The notes: generated by a model not told the origin, from the sequence alone. A DNA stretch of 64,000 nt from CAVRTM01 sp963696105 (GCA_963696105.1 CAVOIP010000004.1:496001-560000), one strand, 5' to 3'; shown: positions 54,436 to 63,350, counted from the first letter of the stretch. Made by a program: numbers and translations.

Positions 54436-54993
54436 ATGAGCGACGGACTGAAGACCCCTGCCGGCTCCACGTCGGCGCCTGCGCAACAGCCGACCACCGG
54501 CCATGTCGCCGGCACGCAGGGAACTGCGGGTCCGGTCACCGAGCACGCTTCCGCCGACACGACGACCGGACCCTCCAGCACCGCCAGCGGCCCGGTGACC
54601 CGGCCCACCGCAACCGGCTGGGTCGGGTGGGTGTACTTCGCCGGGATCATGCTCCTGCTCCTCGGCGGGTTCCAGATCATCGAGGGGCTGACGGCGCTGT
54701 TCAACCGGACCTACCTGCTGGTGAGCAGCAACGGCCTGCTCGTGACGGCGAACCTTGCCGCCTGGGGCTGGCTGCACCTGCTCATCGGCGCCGTCGCGCT
54801 CGTGGCCGGGTACGGCATCATCGTCGGCAAGCGGTGGGCCCAGGTCCTGGGCATCGTGCTCGCCTGCGTCAGCGCGCTCGTCAACCTGACCTACATCGCG
54901 GCGTACCCGCTGTGGTCGATGACGATCATCGCGGTCGACATCGTGGTCATCTACGCCCTGATCGTCCACGGGCGCGAGGTGAACGCGGTCTGA
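54436..54993 (+). CDS. DUF7144-type four-helix membrane protein, copy 2 with extended N-terminus
   Basis: A 185-residue paralogue of the preceding gene. The first 55 residues are a disordered Thr/Ala/Pro/Ser region; the four helices follow, with matching blocks TGWVGWVYFAGIMLLLLGGF, AAWGWLHLLIGAVALVAGYG and SMTIIAVDIVVIYALIVHGR. Together they look like a recent tandem duplication with one copy gaining a cytoplasmic or surface tail. ATG at 54436, 142 bases after copy 1. Confidence 0.82.
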   Translation: MSDGLKTPAGSTSAPAQQPTTGHVAGTQGTAGPVTEHASADTTTGPSSTASGPVTRPTATGWVGWVYFAGIMLLLLGGFQIIEGLTALFNRTYLLVSSNGLLVTANLAAWGWLHLLIGAVALVAGYGIIVGKRWAQVLGIVLACVSALVNLTYIAAYPLWSMTIIAVDIVVIYALIVHGREVNAV

Positions 54994-55025
54994 CCCACCA
55001 GCCCGTCGGGCCGCATCAGCCTGCG

Positions 55026-55078
55026 GTGCACGAGGGTCATGTGGCGCGTGCACGGAGGTCGAACGGTGCACGGAGGTC
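55026..55078. repeat. Three spaced copies of GTGCACG(G)AGGTC
   Basis: Near-identical 13-mers at 55026-55038, 55048-55060 and 55066-55078, downstream of DUF7144 copy 2. Each contains the palindrome GTGCAC. The spacing is 22 and 18 bases. It lies between convergent genes, so it could be part of a terminator or a small binding array. Confidence 0.5.
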
Positions 55079-55158
55079 CCTGCCGGGGCCCTCAGTGCAC
55101 CGTGCGTGCGCGAGGGCCACGGTCTGCCCTCTCAGGGGTCCCGCCTCGGTGATGTCCG

Positions 55159-55398
55159 TCAGTCGACCGGGACGTCGCCAGGTGGCTCGCCGACCTCGTC
55201 GAGCTGGCGGACTTCGACCAGCTCGATGCCGAGGGACCGCAGCCGGGCGAGCAGCCCGAGGAGGGCGGCCTGGTCGGCCGGGCCGGTGAGGATCACGGTC
55301 TGTGCGGGCTCCTCGCTGACGCCGGCGGCGCCGACGAACTCGACCAGGGTGGAGGGGACCGGTCCCGTGACCCGGACCTCGTAGGAACGGATCGTCAT
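55159..55398 (-). CDS. Small ACT-like protein, paralogue A
   Basis: A 79-residue protein with a likely beta-alpha-beta layout: YEVRVTGPVPSTLVEFVGAA, AQTVILTGPADQAALLGLLA, RLRSLGIELVEVRQ. It is clearly related to the gene at 60059-60490 (the pattern Y-[ED]-V-[RK]-V-x-G-P-[VL]-P and LRSLGIELVEVRQ against LSALGLELSEVRR). I know no named family. Its fold suggests ligand sensing or protein contact. ATG at 55398, with GGAGGC upstream. Confidence 0.7.
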   Translation of the reverse strand: MTIRSYEVRVTGPVPSTLVEFVGAAGVSEEPAQTVILTGPADQAALLGLLARLRSLGIELVEVRQLDEVGEPPGDVPVD

Positions 55399-55541
55399 GT
55401 CGCCTCCAGGTGCGGCCGGCCCGCACCTGCAACGCTGCGGTGGGACCGACTCTGCCGGACCGGGCCAGCGGCCGCCTCGCCCCTGGCGGGGGAGTTCCGG
55501 GGGATCCCGGGCTCCGAAGCCCCCCCTTCGCGGGCGTTCGA

Positions 55542-56075
55542 TCACCCCAGGGGAGCGAGGCACAGCGGGGCCGCGGAGTTTCCGCCGACCAGCGTCCAGC
55601 TCGCCGAGGGGGGCACCGTGGCCGGCGCGGGAGAGCCGGCGCCCCCGGAGAGCTCCGCGAACAGCCGGCCGAGCACCTCCCGGTGCGTGCAGAAGACGGC
55701 GCCTTCGGTGGCGTCGTCCTCCAGCAACATCTGGAGCTGCTCGAGTGGTGCCCGGGAGGACAGCTCCGGGCAGACCTCGACGTCGATCTCCAGGCTGCGG
55801 GCCAGGGGGACGACGGTCTGTCGGCAGCACAGCGACGGGCTCGACAGCACGCGCCGTATCCGCAGGTCGGCCAGCCGGGACACCAGGGTGTCGGCCTGCG
55901 CGCGCCCGGCGGGGCTCAGCCCGCGCCACTCCTCGACGCCGAGCCACTCGGCCCGCGGCTGCGCGTCGGCACGTCGCAGCAGCACACGCGGCAGCGGCGC
56001 GGGGTCGAGCGCCCGGGGCCGGCGAGACCGCGGCAACAGGAGCCTCTGGGGACCCTCCTCGACCTGTGCGCTCAT
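55542..56075 (-). CDS. Histidine-phosphatase-fold protein with degenerate active site
   Basis: A 177-residue SixA/phosphoglycerate-mutase-like domain. Family blocks GRAQADTLVSRLADLRIRRV, LSSPSLCCRQTVVPLARSL and VFCTHREVLGRLFAEL are clear. However, the catalytic LVRHG/A motif reads VLLRRADAQ: the phospho-accepting histidine is arginine (codon CGT). That should abolish phosphatase activity, so it may be a binding pseudo-enzyme or carry a sequence error (CAT to CGT). ATG at 56075. Confidence 0.75.
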   Translation of the reverse strand: MSAQVEEGPQRLLLPRSRRPRALDPAPLPRVLLRRADAQPRAEWLGVEEWRGLSPAGRAQADTLVSRLADLRIRRVLSSPSLCCRQTVVPLARSLEIDVEVCPELSSRAPLEQLQMLLEDDATEGAVFCTHREVLGRLFAELSGGAGSPAPATVPPSASWTLVGGNSAAPLCLAPLG

Positions 56076-56306
56076 CGGGTCCTCCTCCGCCCGGCGGCCG
56101 ACGGGCGCGGACGCTGACGAAAGTTTGCGTGAAGGGCACGGCCCTGACCTCCCCCCAAAAGGGTGAGGCCGGCGCCTCCTCCGCCAGGGATGAGGCGCGG
56201 GCGGCGGCGCCACGGGAGCGTGCCGAGGAGGCTGGGCCGGCGCGCCGGCCTGCCCCGGCCGGTCCGGGCCGTCGGACCAGCAGCAGCGACCGGAAGGTAC
56301 CTCCTC

Positions 56307-58574
56307 GTGCCCACCACGCGTACGGCGGCCCAGCCGGAGAACGCCCCCGGCCGGGCACGGCTGGGGTGGAGGCTCCTCCGCGACCGCCGGCTCGCCTCCT
56401 GGACCGAGCTCCGGCGGCTGCTGGTCAGCCTGCTGTTGTCCTGGATGGTGCTGTCCTTCACCATCTGGGTGATGCCGGGGGTCACCGCGGCGGCGCGCTG
56501 GGACGTGCTCCTCGCCGCCGCCCTGCTCGGCGTGGTGACCGCGCTGCTCGGGCCCCTGGTCACGTCCTTCGCCCTGCTGCTCGGCTGGACGGGCGTGCTC
56601 GTTGCGGCCGTGTTCGCCGATGCGCTGTTCTTCTACGCGGCCCTCGCGCTCACGCCCGACATCCAGGTGGGTGGCTTCTGGGACGTCTTCTGGTCGTCGT
56701 GGATCTACTCCCTGCTGATGGCTGTCGTGACGTGGCTGGTCAGCGCCGGTGACGATGCCGCGTTCCTCTCCTACCTGCTGCGCCAGTCCCGTGGGAGCCG
56801 GCGCACGCGCCGCGCCTCGCCCACGCCGCCGTCGTCGGCGCACCCACCGTCCGCGTCGGGGGTGGTGTTCGTCCAGGTGGACGGCCTGCCGGGGCCGCTG
56901 CTGCAGTGGGCGCTGCAGAGCGGTGACCTGCCGACCCTCACCCGCTGGGTGCGGTCGGGCAGCCACACCGCCACCACCTGGGACGTCCAGCTGCCGTCGA
57001 CCACCCCGGCCAGCCAGGCCGGGCTGCTGCACGGAGCCAGCGCGCAGATACCCGCCTTCCGCTGGTACGAGAAGGAGTCCGGGCGGCTTCTGGTGGCCAA
57101 CCACCCCAGGGACGCCGCCGTGATCCAGCAGCGGCTCAGCGACGGCCGGGGGCTGCTGGCCGACGGGGGCGTCAGCATCTCCAACATCTTCACCGGCGAC
57201 GCACCCACCGCGCTGCTGACGATGAGCAGCGTCACCGCCTCCGCCGGGCACCGCAGACCCTCGCGCGGCTACGCCACGTTCTTCATCAACCCCTACGGGC
57301 TGACGCGCTCACTGGTCCTCTCCGCAGGGGAGATGGTCAAGGAGCTCTACCAGGCACGGCGACAACGCAGCCGGGACGTGCAGCCGCGGATCAACCGGCA
57401 CGGTTCCTACGTCGTGCTGCGCGCCGTCACGAACGTGCTGCTGCGTGACCTCAACGCCGGGCTCATCGTCGAGCAGATGATGTCCGGTGCACCGTCGATC
57501 TACTGCGACTTCACCGACTACGACGAGATCGCCCACCACGCGGGACCCACCCGGCCGGAGTCGCTCGCCTCGCTGGCGGGGCTGGACCACCTCATCGGGG
57601 TGATGCAGTCCGCAGCCGAGCACGCCCCTCGTCCCTACGAGTTCGTCGTGCTGTCCGACCACGGACAGAGCCAGGGGGCGACGTTCCGGCAGCGCTACGG
57701 ACAGTCACTGGAGGAGCTCATCCGCGACCTGCTCGCCGACAGCGACGTCGCCGTGCGGGCGGAGACGAACCTGGAGGAGACGGCTGGGCCGGCCAACACG
57801 TTCCTGTCCGAGGTCAGCCACGAACCCGGGGCGACCGGCCACGTGGTCCAGCGCGCCCTGCGCGGCCGGTCGGCGGACGACGAGGTTCACCTGCAGCGCT
57901 CGTCCGGCACGAGGGCATCCGCAACGGCCCGTCGGGGAGGGCCACCGGCGCCGTCGTCGGCACAGGCAGGCGACGTGGTGGTCATCGCCTCCGGGAACCT
58001 GTCGATGGTCTACTTCACCGCCTTCCCGGGGCGGATGACGCGGGAGCAGATGGACACGGCGTACCCCGGTGTGGTGGACGCGCTGGTGGCGCATGCGGGC
58101 GTCGGGTTCGTGACGATGCGCACCGACGCCCATGGCTTGGTCGTGCGCGGCCGCGGCGGCACCCGCTACCTGGACGAGGGCCGGGTGGAGGGCATCGACC
58201 CGCTGGCTCCGTTCGGCCCCCTGGCGGCCCGGGAGGTCATCCGGCACGCCGGCCTGGCCCACGTCGGCGACCTGGTCCTCAACAGCCCGCTGGATGCGGC
58301 CACCGACGAGGTCGGCGCCTACGAGGAGCTGGTCGGCAACCATGGTGGCCTCGGCGGCTGGCAGACCAGGGCCGTGCTCGTGCACCCCAGCACATGGCCG
58401 GTGGACGACGCACCGCTCGTCGGCGCGGACGCGGTGCACCGGCAGCTGGTGCGCTGGCTGCGGCTGGTCGGCCAGCGCACCTCGATCGCCGAACCGCCGC
58501 TGCACCCTGAGGGGCTGCGGTCACGTTCGGGCGTGCCTGAGCCGCAGCAGTCATCCGCGGTGAGGGAGGCGTAG
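56307..58574 (+). CDS. Phage-holin-like membrane domain fused to a type I phosphodiesterase
   Basis: A 755-residue membrane enzyme. Residues about 30-150 hold four helices of the mycobacterial 4TMS holin (DUF/phage_holin_4_2-like) type (LLVSLLLSWMVLSFTIWVMP, VVTALLGPLVTSFALLLGWT). From about 185 comes an alkaline-phosphatase-superfamily phosphodiesterase: VVFVQVDGLPGPLLQWAL (metal Asp), LPSTTPASQAGLLHG (nucleophile Thr), FTDYDEIAHHAGP and LSDHGQSQGATF (metal ligands). It likely hydrolyses a phosphodiester or pyrophosphate at the membrane. GTG 56307, with GGAAGG upstream, chosen over a longer start at 56163. Confidence 0.85.
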   Translation: MPTTRTAAQPENAPGRARLGWRLLRDRRLASWTELRRLLVSLLLSWMVLSFTIWVMPGVTAAARWDVLLAAALLGVVTALLGPLVTSFALLLGWTGVLVAAVFADALFFYAALALTPDIQVGGFWDVFWSSWIYSLLMAVVTWLVSAGDDAAFLSYLLRQSRGSRRTRRASPTPPSSAHPPSASGVVFVQVDGLPGPLLQWALQSGDLPTLTRWVRSGSHTATTWDVQLPSTTPASQAGLLHGASAQIPAFRWYEKESGRLLVANHPRDAAVIQQRLSDGRGLLADGGVSISNIFTGDAPTALLTMSSVTASAGHRRPSRGYATFFINPYGLTRSLVLSAGEMVKELYQARRQRSRDVQPRINRHGSYVVLRAVTNVLLRDLNAGLIVEQMMSGAPSIYCDFTDYDEIAHHAGPTRPESLASLAGLDHLIGVMQSAAEHAPRPYEFVVLSDHGQSQGATFRQRYGQSLEELIRDLLADSDVAVRAETNLEETAGPANTFLSEVSHEPGATGHVVQRALRGRSADDEVHLQRSSGTRASATARRGGPPAPSSAQAGDVVVIASGNLSMVYFTAFPGRMTREQMDTAYPGVVDALVAHAGVGFVTMRTDAHGLVVRGRGGTRYLDEGRVEGIDPLAPFGPLAAREVIRHAGLAHVGDLVLNSPLDAATDEVGAYEELVGNHGGLGGWQTRAVLVHPSTWPVDDAPLVGADAVHRQLVRWLRLVGQRTSIAEPPLHPEGLRSRSGVPEPQQSSAVREA

Positions 58575-58635
58575 CCCTCGGTTCGTGGTGCACGGTCGTC
58601 AGGAGAGCAGCCGCTGAGGAGGGACGGAGGAACCC

Positions 58636-60027
58636 GTGAGCGAACCCGTTGCCCCCGCGACGCGCCCGATGGACAACGGCGAGGTCGCCCAGTTGCATGC
58701 GCGCATCGCGGTGCTGGAGCGGGAGCTGTCGGACGCGCGGGCCGCCCAGCCGCCGGCCCCTCCCGGGCGTCCGACCGGTCAGCGCGAGGGACGCGAACGC
58801 TGGCGCACCATCGTCGCTGGTGTCCTGATCACGCTGGGCTGCCTCCTGGCGCCGCTCTCCGTGCTGGCGGTCTGGTCCAGCACCACGGTGTCCAACACCG
58901 ACCGGTACGTCCAGACGGTCGCGCCGCTCGCGAACGACCCCGACGTCCAGGCTGCGGTCACCGACGCGGTGACCCGGCAGGTGTTCACCTACGTCGACGT
59001 GTCGGCGTTGACCGTCCAGCTGCTGGATCGTCTTCAGGGACAGGGGCTTCCCCCGCGTCTGGCCGGCCAGCTGCAGGCGCTCGCGCCGCCCATCAGCAAC
59101 GGGGTGCAGGGCTTCGTCCATGACCAGGTCGCCAAGATCGTGGCCAGCCCAGCGTTCGCCACCGCCTGGACCGAGGCCAACCGCGTGGCCCACCAGCAGA
59201 TGGTCAACGTGCTCTCCGGCCAGCAAGGCGGTGCGGTCAGCGCCAAGAACGGCGCGGTCACCATCAACCTCGGGCCGTTCGTCCAGCAGGTGAAGCAGCG
59301 GCTGGTGGCCCAGGGCTTCACCATCGCCGCGAACATCCCGGCCGTGAACGCCTCCTTCACCGTGTTCCAGTCCCAGGACGTCACCAAGGCCCAGGGCGCC
59401 TACCGGCTGCTGAACGCCCTCGGCACCTGGCTGCCGGTCCTGGCCCTGGTGCTGCTCGCCATCGGCGTGTACGTCGCGAAGAGCCACCGCCGGGCGTTGC
59501 TGGCCGCCGCGCTGGGGGTTGCCGGCGGCATGCTCCTGATCGGCGTCCTCCTGGCCGTGGTGCGGCCGCTCTACCTCGGCTCGATCCCGCCGGAGGTGCC
59601 GCACGACGCCGCCGCCACCATCTACGACACCCTCGTGCGCTTCCTCCGTGTCTCGCTGAGGGCCGTGCTCGCGGCAGCCCTCGTGGTGGCCGCCGCTGCG
59701 TTCCTCACCGGCGGCACGGTCACCGCCGTCCGCACCCGGGAAGGCCTCAGCCACGGGATCGGCTGGCTGCGCGGGGGAGCGGAGTCCGCCGGGCTGCGGA
59801 CCGGCCGCGTGGGCACGTGGGTGTACGGGCACAAGCGGCTGCTGCGGATCCTTGTCGTCGTCGCGGCTGCCCTGGCACTGACCCTCTGGACGAGCCCGAC
59901 GGCAGGTGTGGTCCTGCTCCTGGCCGTGCTCATGCTGGTGTGCCTGGCCGTGGTGGAGTTCCTCGGCCGGCCCCCGGGCCCCAGCGCAGCGGTCGGCGGC
60001 GCTGCCCCGCCCGCGAGCGTGACCTGA
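58636..60027 (+). CDS. Large membrane protein with extracytoplasmic domain, unknown
   Basis: A 463-residue protein. The N-terminus is a coiled coil (EVAQLHARIAVLERELSDAR), then a first membrane helix (about 60-82), a large outside domain (about 85-255; TDRYVQTVAPLANDPDVQAA), and five further helices (from TWLPVLALVLLAIGVYVAKS to VVLLLAVLMLVCLAVVEFLG). I recognise no named family, but the layout is common among actinobacterial membrane proteins. GTG 58636, 61 bases after the phosphodiesterase stop, with GGAGG upstream; probably co-transcribed. Confidence 0.75.
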   Translation: MSEPVAPATRPMDNGEVAQLHARIAVLERELSDARAAQPPAPPGRPTGQREGRERWRTIVAGVLITLGCLLAPLSVLAVWSSTTVSNTDRYVQTVAPLANDPDVQAAVTDAVTRQVFTYVDVSALTVQLLDRLQGQGLPPRLAGQLQALAPPISNGVQGFVHDQVAKIVASPAFATAWTEANRVAHQQMVNVLSGQQGGAVSAKNGAVTINLGPFVQQVKQRLVAQGFTIAANIPAVNASFTVFQSQDVTKAQGAYRLLNALGTWLPVLALVLLAIGVYVAKSHRRALLAAALGVAGGMLLIGVLLAVVRPLYLGSIPPEVPHDAAATIYDTLVRFLRVSLRAVLAAALVVAAAAFLTGGTVTAVRTREGLSHGIGWLRGGAESAGLRTGRVGTWVYGHKRLLRILVVVAAALALTLWTSPTAGVVLLLAVLMLVCLAVVEFLGRPPGPSAAVGGAAPPASVT

Positions 60028-60058
60028 CCGCAGCGCGGCCGATCCCTCGGCCGGCCCG

Positions 60059-60490
60059 TCACCAGCCGGCGGGTGCCAGGGTCGGGGGAATCGCGCGGAT
60101 GGCGAGCAGGTGGACGTCGTTGTCGGTCAACGCCTGCAGCACTTCGGTCAGGCGACGGGCGGGCAGCCTCAGCAGGAGCACACAGCGCCAACGTGCCATC
60201 GAATCCGTTCCGTCGGACAACGCTGCCTGGAGGCACGGCCCCAACAGGCCGCGGATCTCGATCTCGGTGCGCCGGGGGCCACGGCGGACCTCGGACAGCT
60301 CCAGGCCGAGCGCCGACAGCCGGGACACCATGGAGGTCAACCGGTCCGGGTCCGGGCGATGGGTAGACAGGACGGTGCGTGCCTCCGCGACGCCTATCCG
60401 CGCCTGGCCCAGCGACGCCAGCACCGCTTCTGGCAGCGGCCCCAGCACCTTGACGTCGTACGCCTGGAGCACGGGAACCTCCTTCGACAA
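60059..60490 (-). CDS. Small ACT-like protein, paralogue B with C-terminal extension
   Basis: A 143-residue protein. Residues about 8-68 are homologous to the 55159-55398 protein (YDVKVLGPLPEAVLASLGQA, TVLSTHRPDPDRLTSMVSRL, SALGLELSEVRR). A second, similar-looking half follows (LPARRLTEVLQALTDNDVHL then LAIRAIPP), suggesting a tandem ACT-like module. It is divergent from the LuxR gene, with a 115-base AT-richer gap that could hold both promoters. ATG at 60490, with GAAGGAGG upstream. Confidence 0.72.
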   Translation of the reverse strand: MSKEVPVLQAYDVKVLGPLPEAVLASLGQARIGVAEARTVLSTHRPDPDRLTSMVSRLSALGLELSEVRRGPRRTEIEIRGLLGPCLQAALSDGTDSMARWRCVLLLRLPARRLTEVLQALTDNDVHLLAIRAIPPTLAPAGW

Positions 60491-60605
60491 GAGCCGATTG
60501 CTGAAATATCCGGCCTTTGGTCCCTATTCCATTGTGGTCGCCGTCATCGACGCTGGACTCGTCCCCGGGGGATGAGCGCAGGGTGCCGGCAGAAGCGAGA
60601 GCCAC
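60491..60605. promoter_or_regulatory. Divergent promoter region of paralogue B and the LuxR regulator
   Basis: A 115-base gap between divergent genes. Bases about 60498-60540 are unusually AT-rich for this window, including TTGCTGAAATATCC and CCTATTCCATTG, the kind of sequence expected at promoters. No exact -35/-10 pair with standard spacing could be assigned. Confidence 0.4.
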
Positions 60606-63350
60606 GTGAGAGACCAACTCCCACTCACCACCACCAGCGGACGGGAGGCTTTCGGCGCGCCGGCCACGCGGCCCTCGACCGCAGACTTCCTGATGCTGAC
60701 GACGATGTACGCCCCGGCGCGGCTTCCCGACCCACCGCTACGGCGCGAGCGGCTCACCGGACGGCTGCGTGAGGGGGTGCAGGCCAGCCCGCTCACCCTG
60801 GTCAGCGGGCTGGCCGGGTCCGGGAAGACGACCCTCGCCGCGGACTGGATGGAGTGCCCTGGTGTGCCGTGGCGGGTGGTCTGGTTGACCCTCAGCGAAG
60901 CCACCGTGTTCTCCGAGGACTTCTGGTTCTTCGTCACTGAGGCCCTCCGGCGCGCCGGCGTCGAGCTGCCCCACAGCGCCGGCATCCCGGCACGGCAGCT
61001 GGCCGGGGACGACCTGGTCATCCGCCTCGCCACCGACCTGCTGAACCGCGACGAGCCGGTGGTGCTCGTGCTGGACGAGGTGGAGCGGCTCACCGGGGCG
61101 CAGGTGCCGCGACAGCTGGAGCTGCTGCTGCGGCTGGTCGGCGGGAGCCTGCGTCTCGTCCTGCTGAGCCGGGTGGACCCGCTGCTGCCGGTGCAGCGTT
61201 ACCGGATGGCTGGCACCATGACGCAGATCCGCACCGCCGACCTGGCGTTCACCGAGGACGAGGCGCGCGAGCTGCTGCTGCGGTCGGACATCCACCTCCC
61301 GGATGAGGCCCTCCACGCGCTCGTGGCGCACACCGAGGGCTGGGCCGCGGGACTGCAGCTCACCGCGCTCGCCCGGGCACACCTGCCGGCGACCGAACGC
61401 AACGCTGGGACCGGGAGCTGGCTGACCGGGGCGCAGGACGCGAACCTGGCGGAGTACCTCACCGGCGAGATCCTGGACGCCCAGCCGAAGCAGCTGCGCG
61501 ACTTCCTGCTCCGCACCAGCGTGCTCGACGTGATCTGCGTCGAGCTGGCTGAGGAGCTCACCGACGATCCCGGAGCCGCGATGGCGCTGCTCACCCTGGT
61601 GCGGGGGAACATCCTGATGGAAGCCGGCGGCGAGTCCGCCGGCTGCTACCGCGCGCACCCCCTGCTGCGCGAGCTGCTGCGCGCACAGCTGGCCTACCAC
61701 ACCCCTGAGCGCGTGCCGGAGCTGCACCTGCGTGCCGCCCGCTGGTTCGCCCGCAACGGCTTGGCCCTGCAGGCCGTGTCGCACTACGGGTCGGCTGGGT
61801 GCTGGCAGGAGGCGGCCGAGATGGTCGTCGACGACGGGCTCATCGCCGGGGCCCTGCGCCCCTCGAGCCCGCCGCTGATGCAGCGGCTGGCCGACATGCC
61901 CGAGGACACCCCCGGGGCGCCGGCCGGTGTCGTCCGGGCCGCGGTCGCGCTCGCCCGGGCCGACGTGCCGGCGTGCGACGTGGCCCTGGACCGCGTCGAG
62001 CAGGCTCCCGGCAGCGCTCCCGAGCCGGCCCTGGACGTGGCCCTCGCCGCGACCCGGCTGGCCTCCGCCGCGACCCGGCCCGATCCGGACCAGACGCTCG
62101 TGTGCGTGACGCGGGCCGAGGCAGCCCTCTGCGCCCTTGGCCCAAGGACGGAAGCCGGCCCCGGGAGGCCGGACCACGCCGACCTGCTCTCGCTGCTGCT
62201 GTCCGCCAAGGGGCTCGCCCAGCTCGCCACCGGCGACCTTCCCACCGCTGCGCTGACCCTGACCGACGCGGTCGGCGCGTGCGTCGAAGCGGGGTTCGGC
62301 CCCGAACAGCTGGCCAACCTGGCACGGCTGGCCCTGGCCGAGGCGCTTCAGGGACACCTGAACCGGGCCCGCGAGCTGGTCGACGCCGCCGTCGCGCTGG
62401 CCGCGGAGCTTGCCGGGGCGCCGGCCGGGAACGCTACCGGTCCACTACCGGCGGCGCTGGTGGTCGCCGACGCCTGGACTCTCGTCGAGGGCGACGACGC
62501 CGACGCGGCGGGCCAGGCGGTGCTGGGGCTGCTGGCGCCGATGGAGCCGGATGAGGCGCTCGTCGTCGACACCCTCCTGTTCGTGCTGCGGTCGCGGGTG
62601 GGACGCGCCCGCAAGACCGACGAGGCGCCGGGGCTGCCCACCGCCGACGACGCGCTGCCGAGCTGGCTGCGGGACCTGGTGTCCCAGGAGCAGGCAGCCG
62701 TGGAGCTGGTCGCCGGGCGCCCGGAGGCGTCGCTGTCGGTCGCCGAGGGCCTGCCGGACCCCCGGAGCCCCCGGGCCGCGGTCCTCCTGGCGCGCGCGGG
62801 CCTTGCGCTCGGTGACCAGACCGCGGCGACCCTGTTGGACCCTGCGGCGATCGAGCGTGCCGACAAGGTCCCGGTGGACGTGCAGGTCGACGCGTGGCTG
62901 GCCAAGGCCCAGGCCCGCCTGGTCGCCGGGGACCGCGACCAGGCGGTGGCCGCGCTGCGTCGCGGAGTGCGCCTGGCCCGTCCCGAGTCGTTGCGCCGTC
63001 CCTTCCGCGACGCAGCCCGGGACGTACGACGGATGCTGCGGACGGAGGCGTCGCTGGCGCCGGCCGCCGCATGGCTCCGCTCGTCCGGGCCGCTGGCTCC
63101 CACCAAGCCCTTGCCGCTCGCGTCGGAGGGGGACGGCACACCGGCGCCGATCATCGTCGACGCGCTGAGTGCCCGCGAGACCGAGGTGCTGCGGCACCTG
63201 GCCGACCTGCTGACGACCGAGGAGGTCGCGGCGACGATGTTCGTGTCGGTCAACACCGTCAAGTCCCACATCCGCAGCATCCTGCGCAAGCTGTCGGTGT
63301 CGCGGCGCAACGAGGCGATCCGGCGGGCGCGCGAGCTGCAGCTGATCTGA
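60606..63350 (+). CDS. MalT/LAL-type LuxR transcriptional regulator (STAND ATPase)
   Basis: A 914-residue signal-transduction ATPase. The NTPase domain has Walker A GLAGSGKTTLAADW (about residue 68) and Walker B VVLVLDEVERL (about 150), with the sensor-like LRLVLLSRVDPLLPVQRYRM. The middle 450 residues are TPR-like helical repeats for effector binding. The LuxR helix-turn-helix is at the end: LSARETEVLRHLADLLTTEE, then VNTVKSHIRSILRKL. Such proteins bind DNA upon ligand and ATP binding. GTG 60606. A likely regulator of the neighbouring envelope genes and of the divergent paralogue B. Confidence 0.92.
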   Translation: MRDQLPLTTTSGREAFGAPATRPSTADFLMLTTMYAPARLPDPPLRRERLTGRLREGVQASPLTLVSGLAGSGKTTLAADWMECPGVPWRVVWLTLSEATVFSEDFWFFVTEALRRAGVELPHSAGIPARQLAGDDLVIRLATDLLNRDEPVVLVLDEVERLTGAQVPRQLELLLRLVGGSLRLVLLSRVDPLLPVQRYRMAGTMTQIRTADLAFTEDEARELLLRSDIHLPDEALHALVAHTEGWAAGLQLTALARAHLPATERNAGTGSWLTGAQDANLAEYLTGEILDAQPKQLRDFLLRTSVLDVICVELAEELTDDPGAAMALLTLVRGNILMEAGGESAGCYRAHPLLRELLRAQLAYHTPERVPELHLRAARWFARNGLALQAVSHYGSAGCWQEAAEMVVDDGLIAGALRPSSPPLMQRLADMPEDTPGAPAGVVRAAVALARADVPACDVALDRVEQAPGSAPEPALDVALAATRLASAATRPDPDQTLVCVTRAEAALCALGPRTEAGPGRPDHADLLSLLLSAKGLAQLATGDLPTAALTLTDAVGACVEAGFGPEQLANLARLALAEALQGHLNRARELVDAAVALAAELAGAPAGNATGPLPAALVVADAWTLVEGDDADAAGQAVLGLLAPMEPDEALVVDTLLFVLRSRVGRARKTDEAPGLPTADDALPSWLRDLVSQEQAAVELVAGRPEASLSVAEGLPDPRSPRAAVLLARAGLALGDQTAATLLDPAAIERADKVPVDVQVDAWLAKAQARLVAGDRDQAVAALRRGVRLARPESLRRPFRDAARDVRRMLRTEASLAPAAAWLRSSGPLAPTKPLPLASEGDGTPAPIIVDALSARETEVLRHLADLLTTEEVAATMFVSVNTVKSHIRSILRKLSVSRRNEAIRRARELQLI

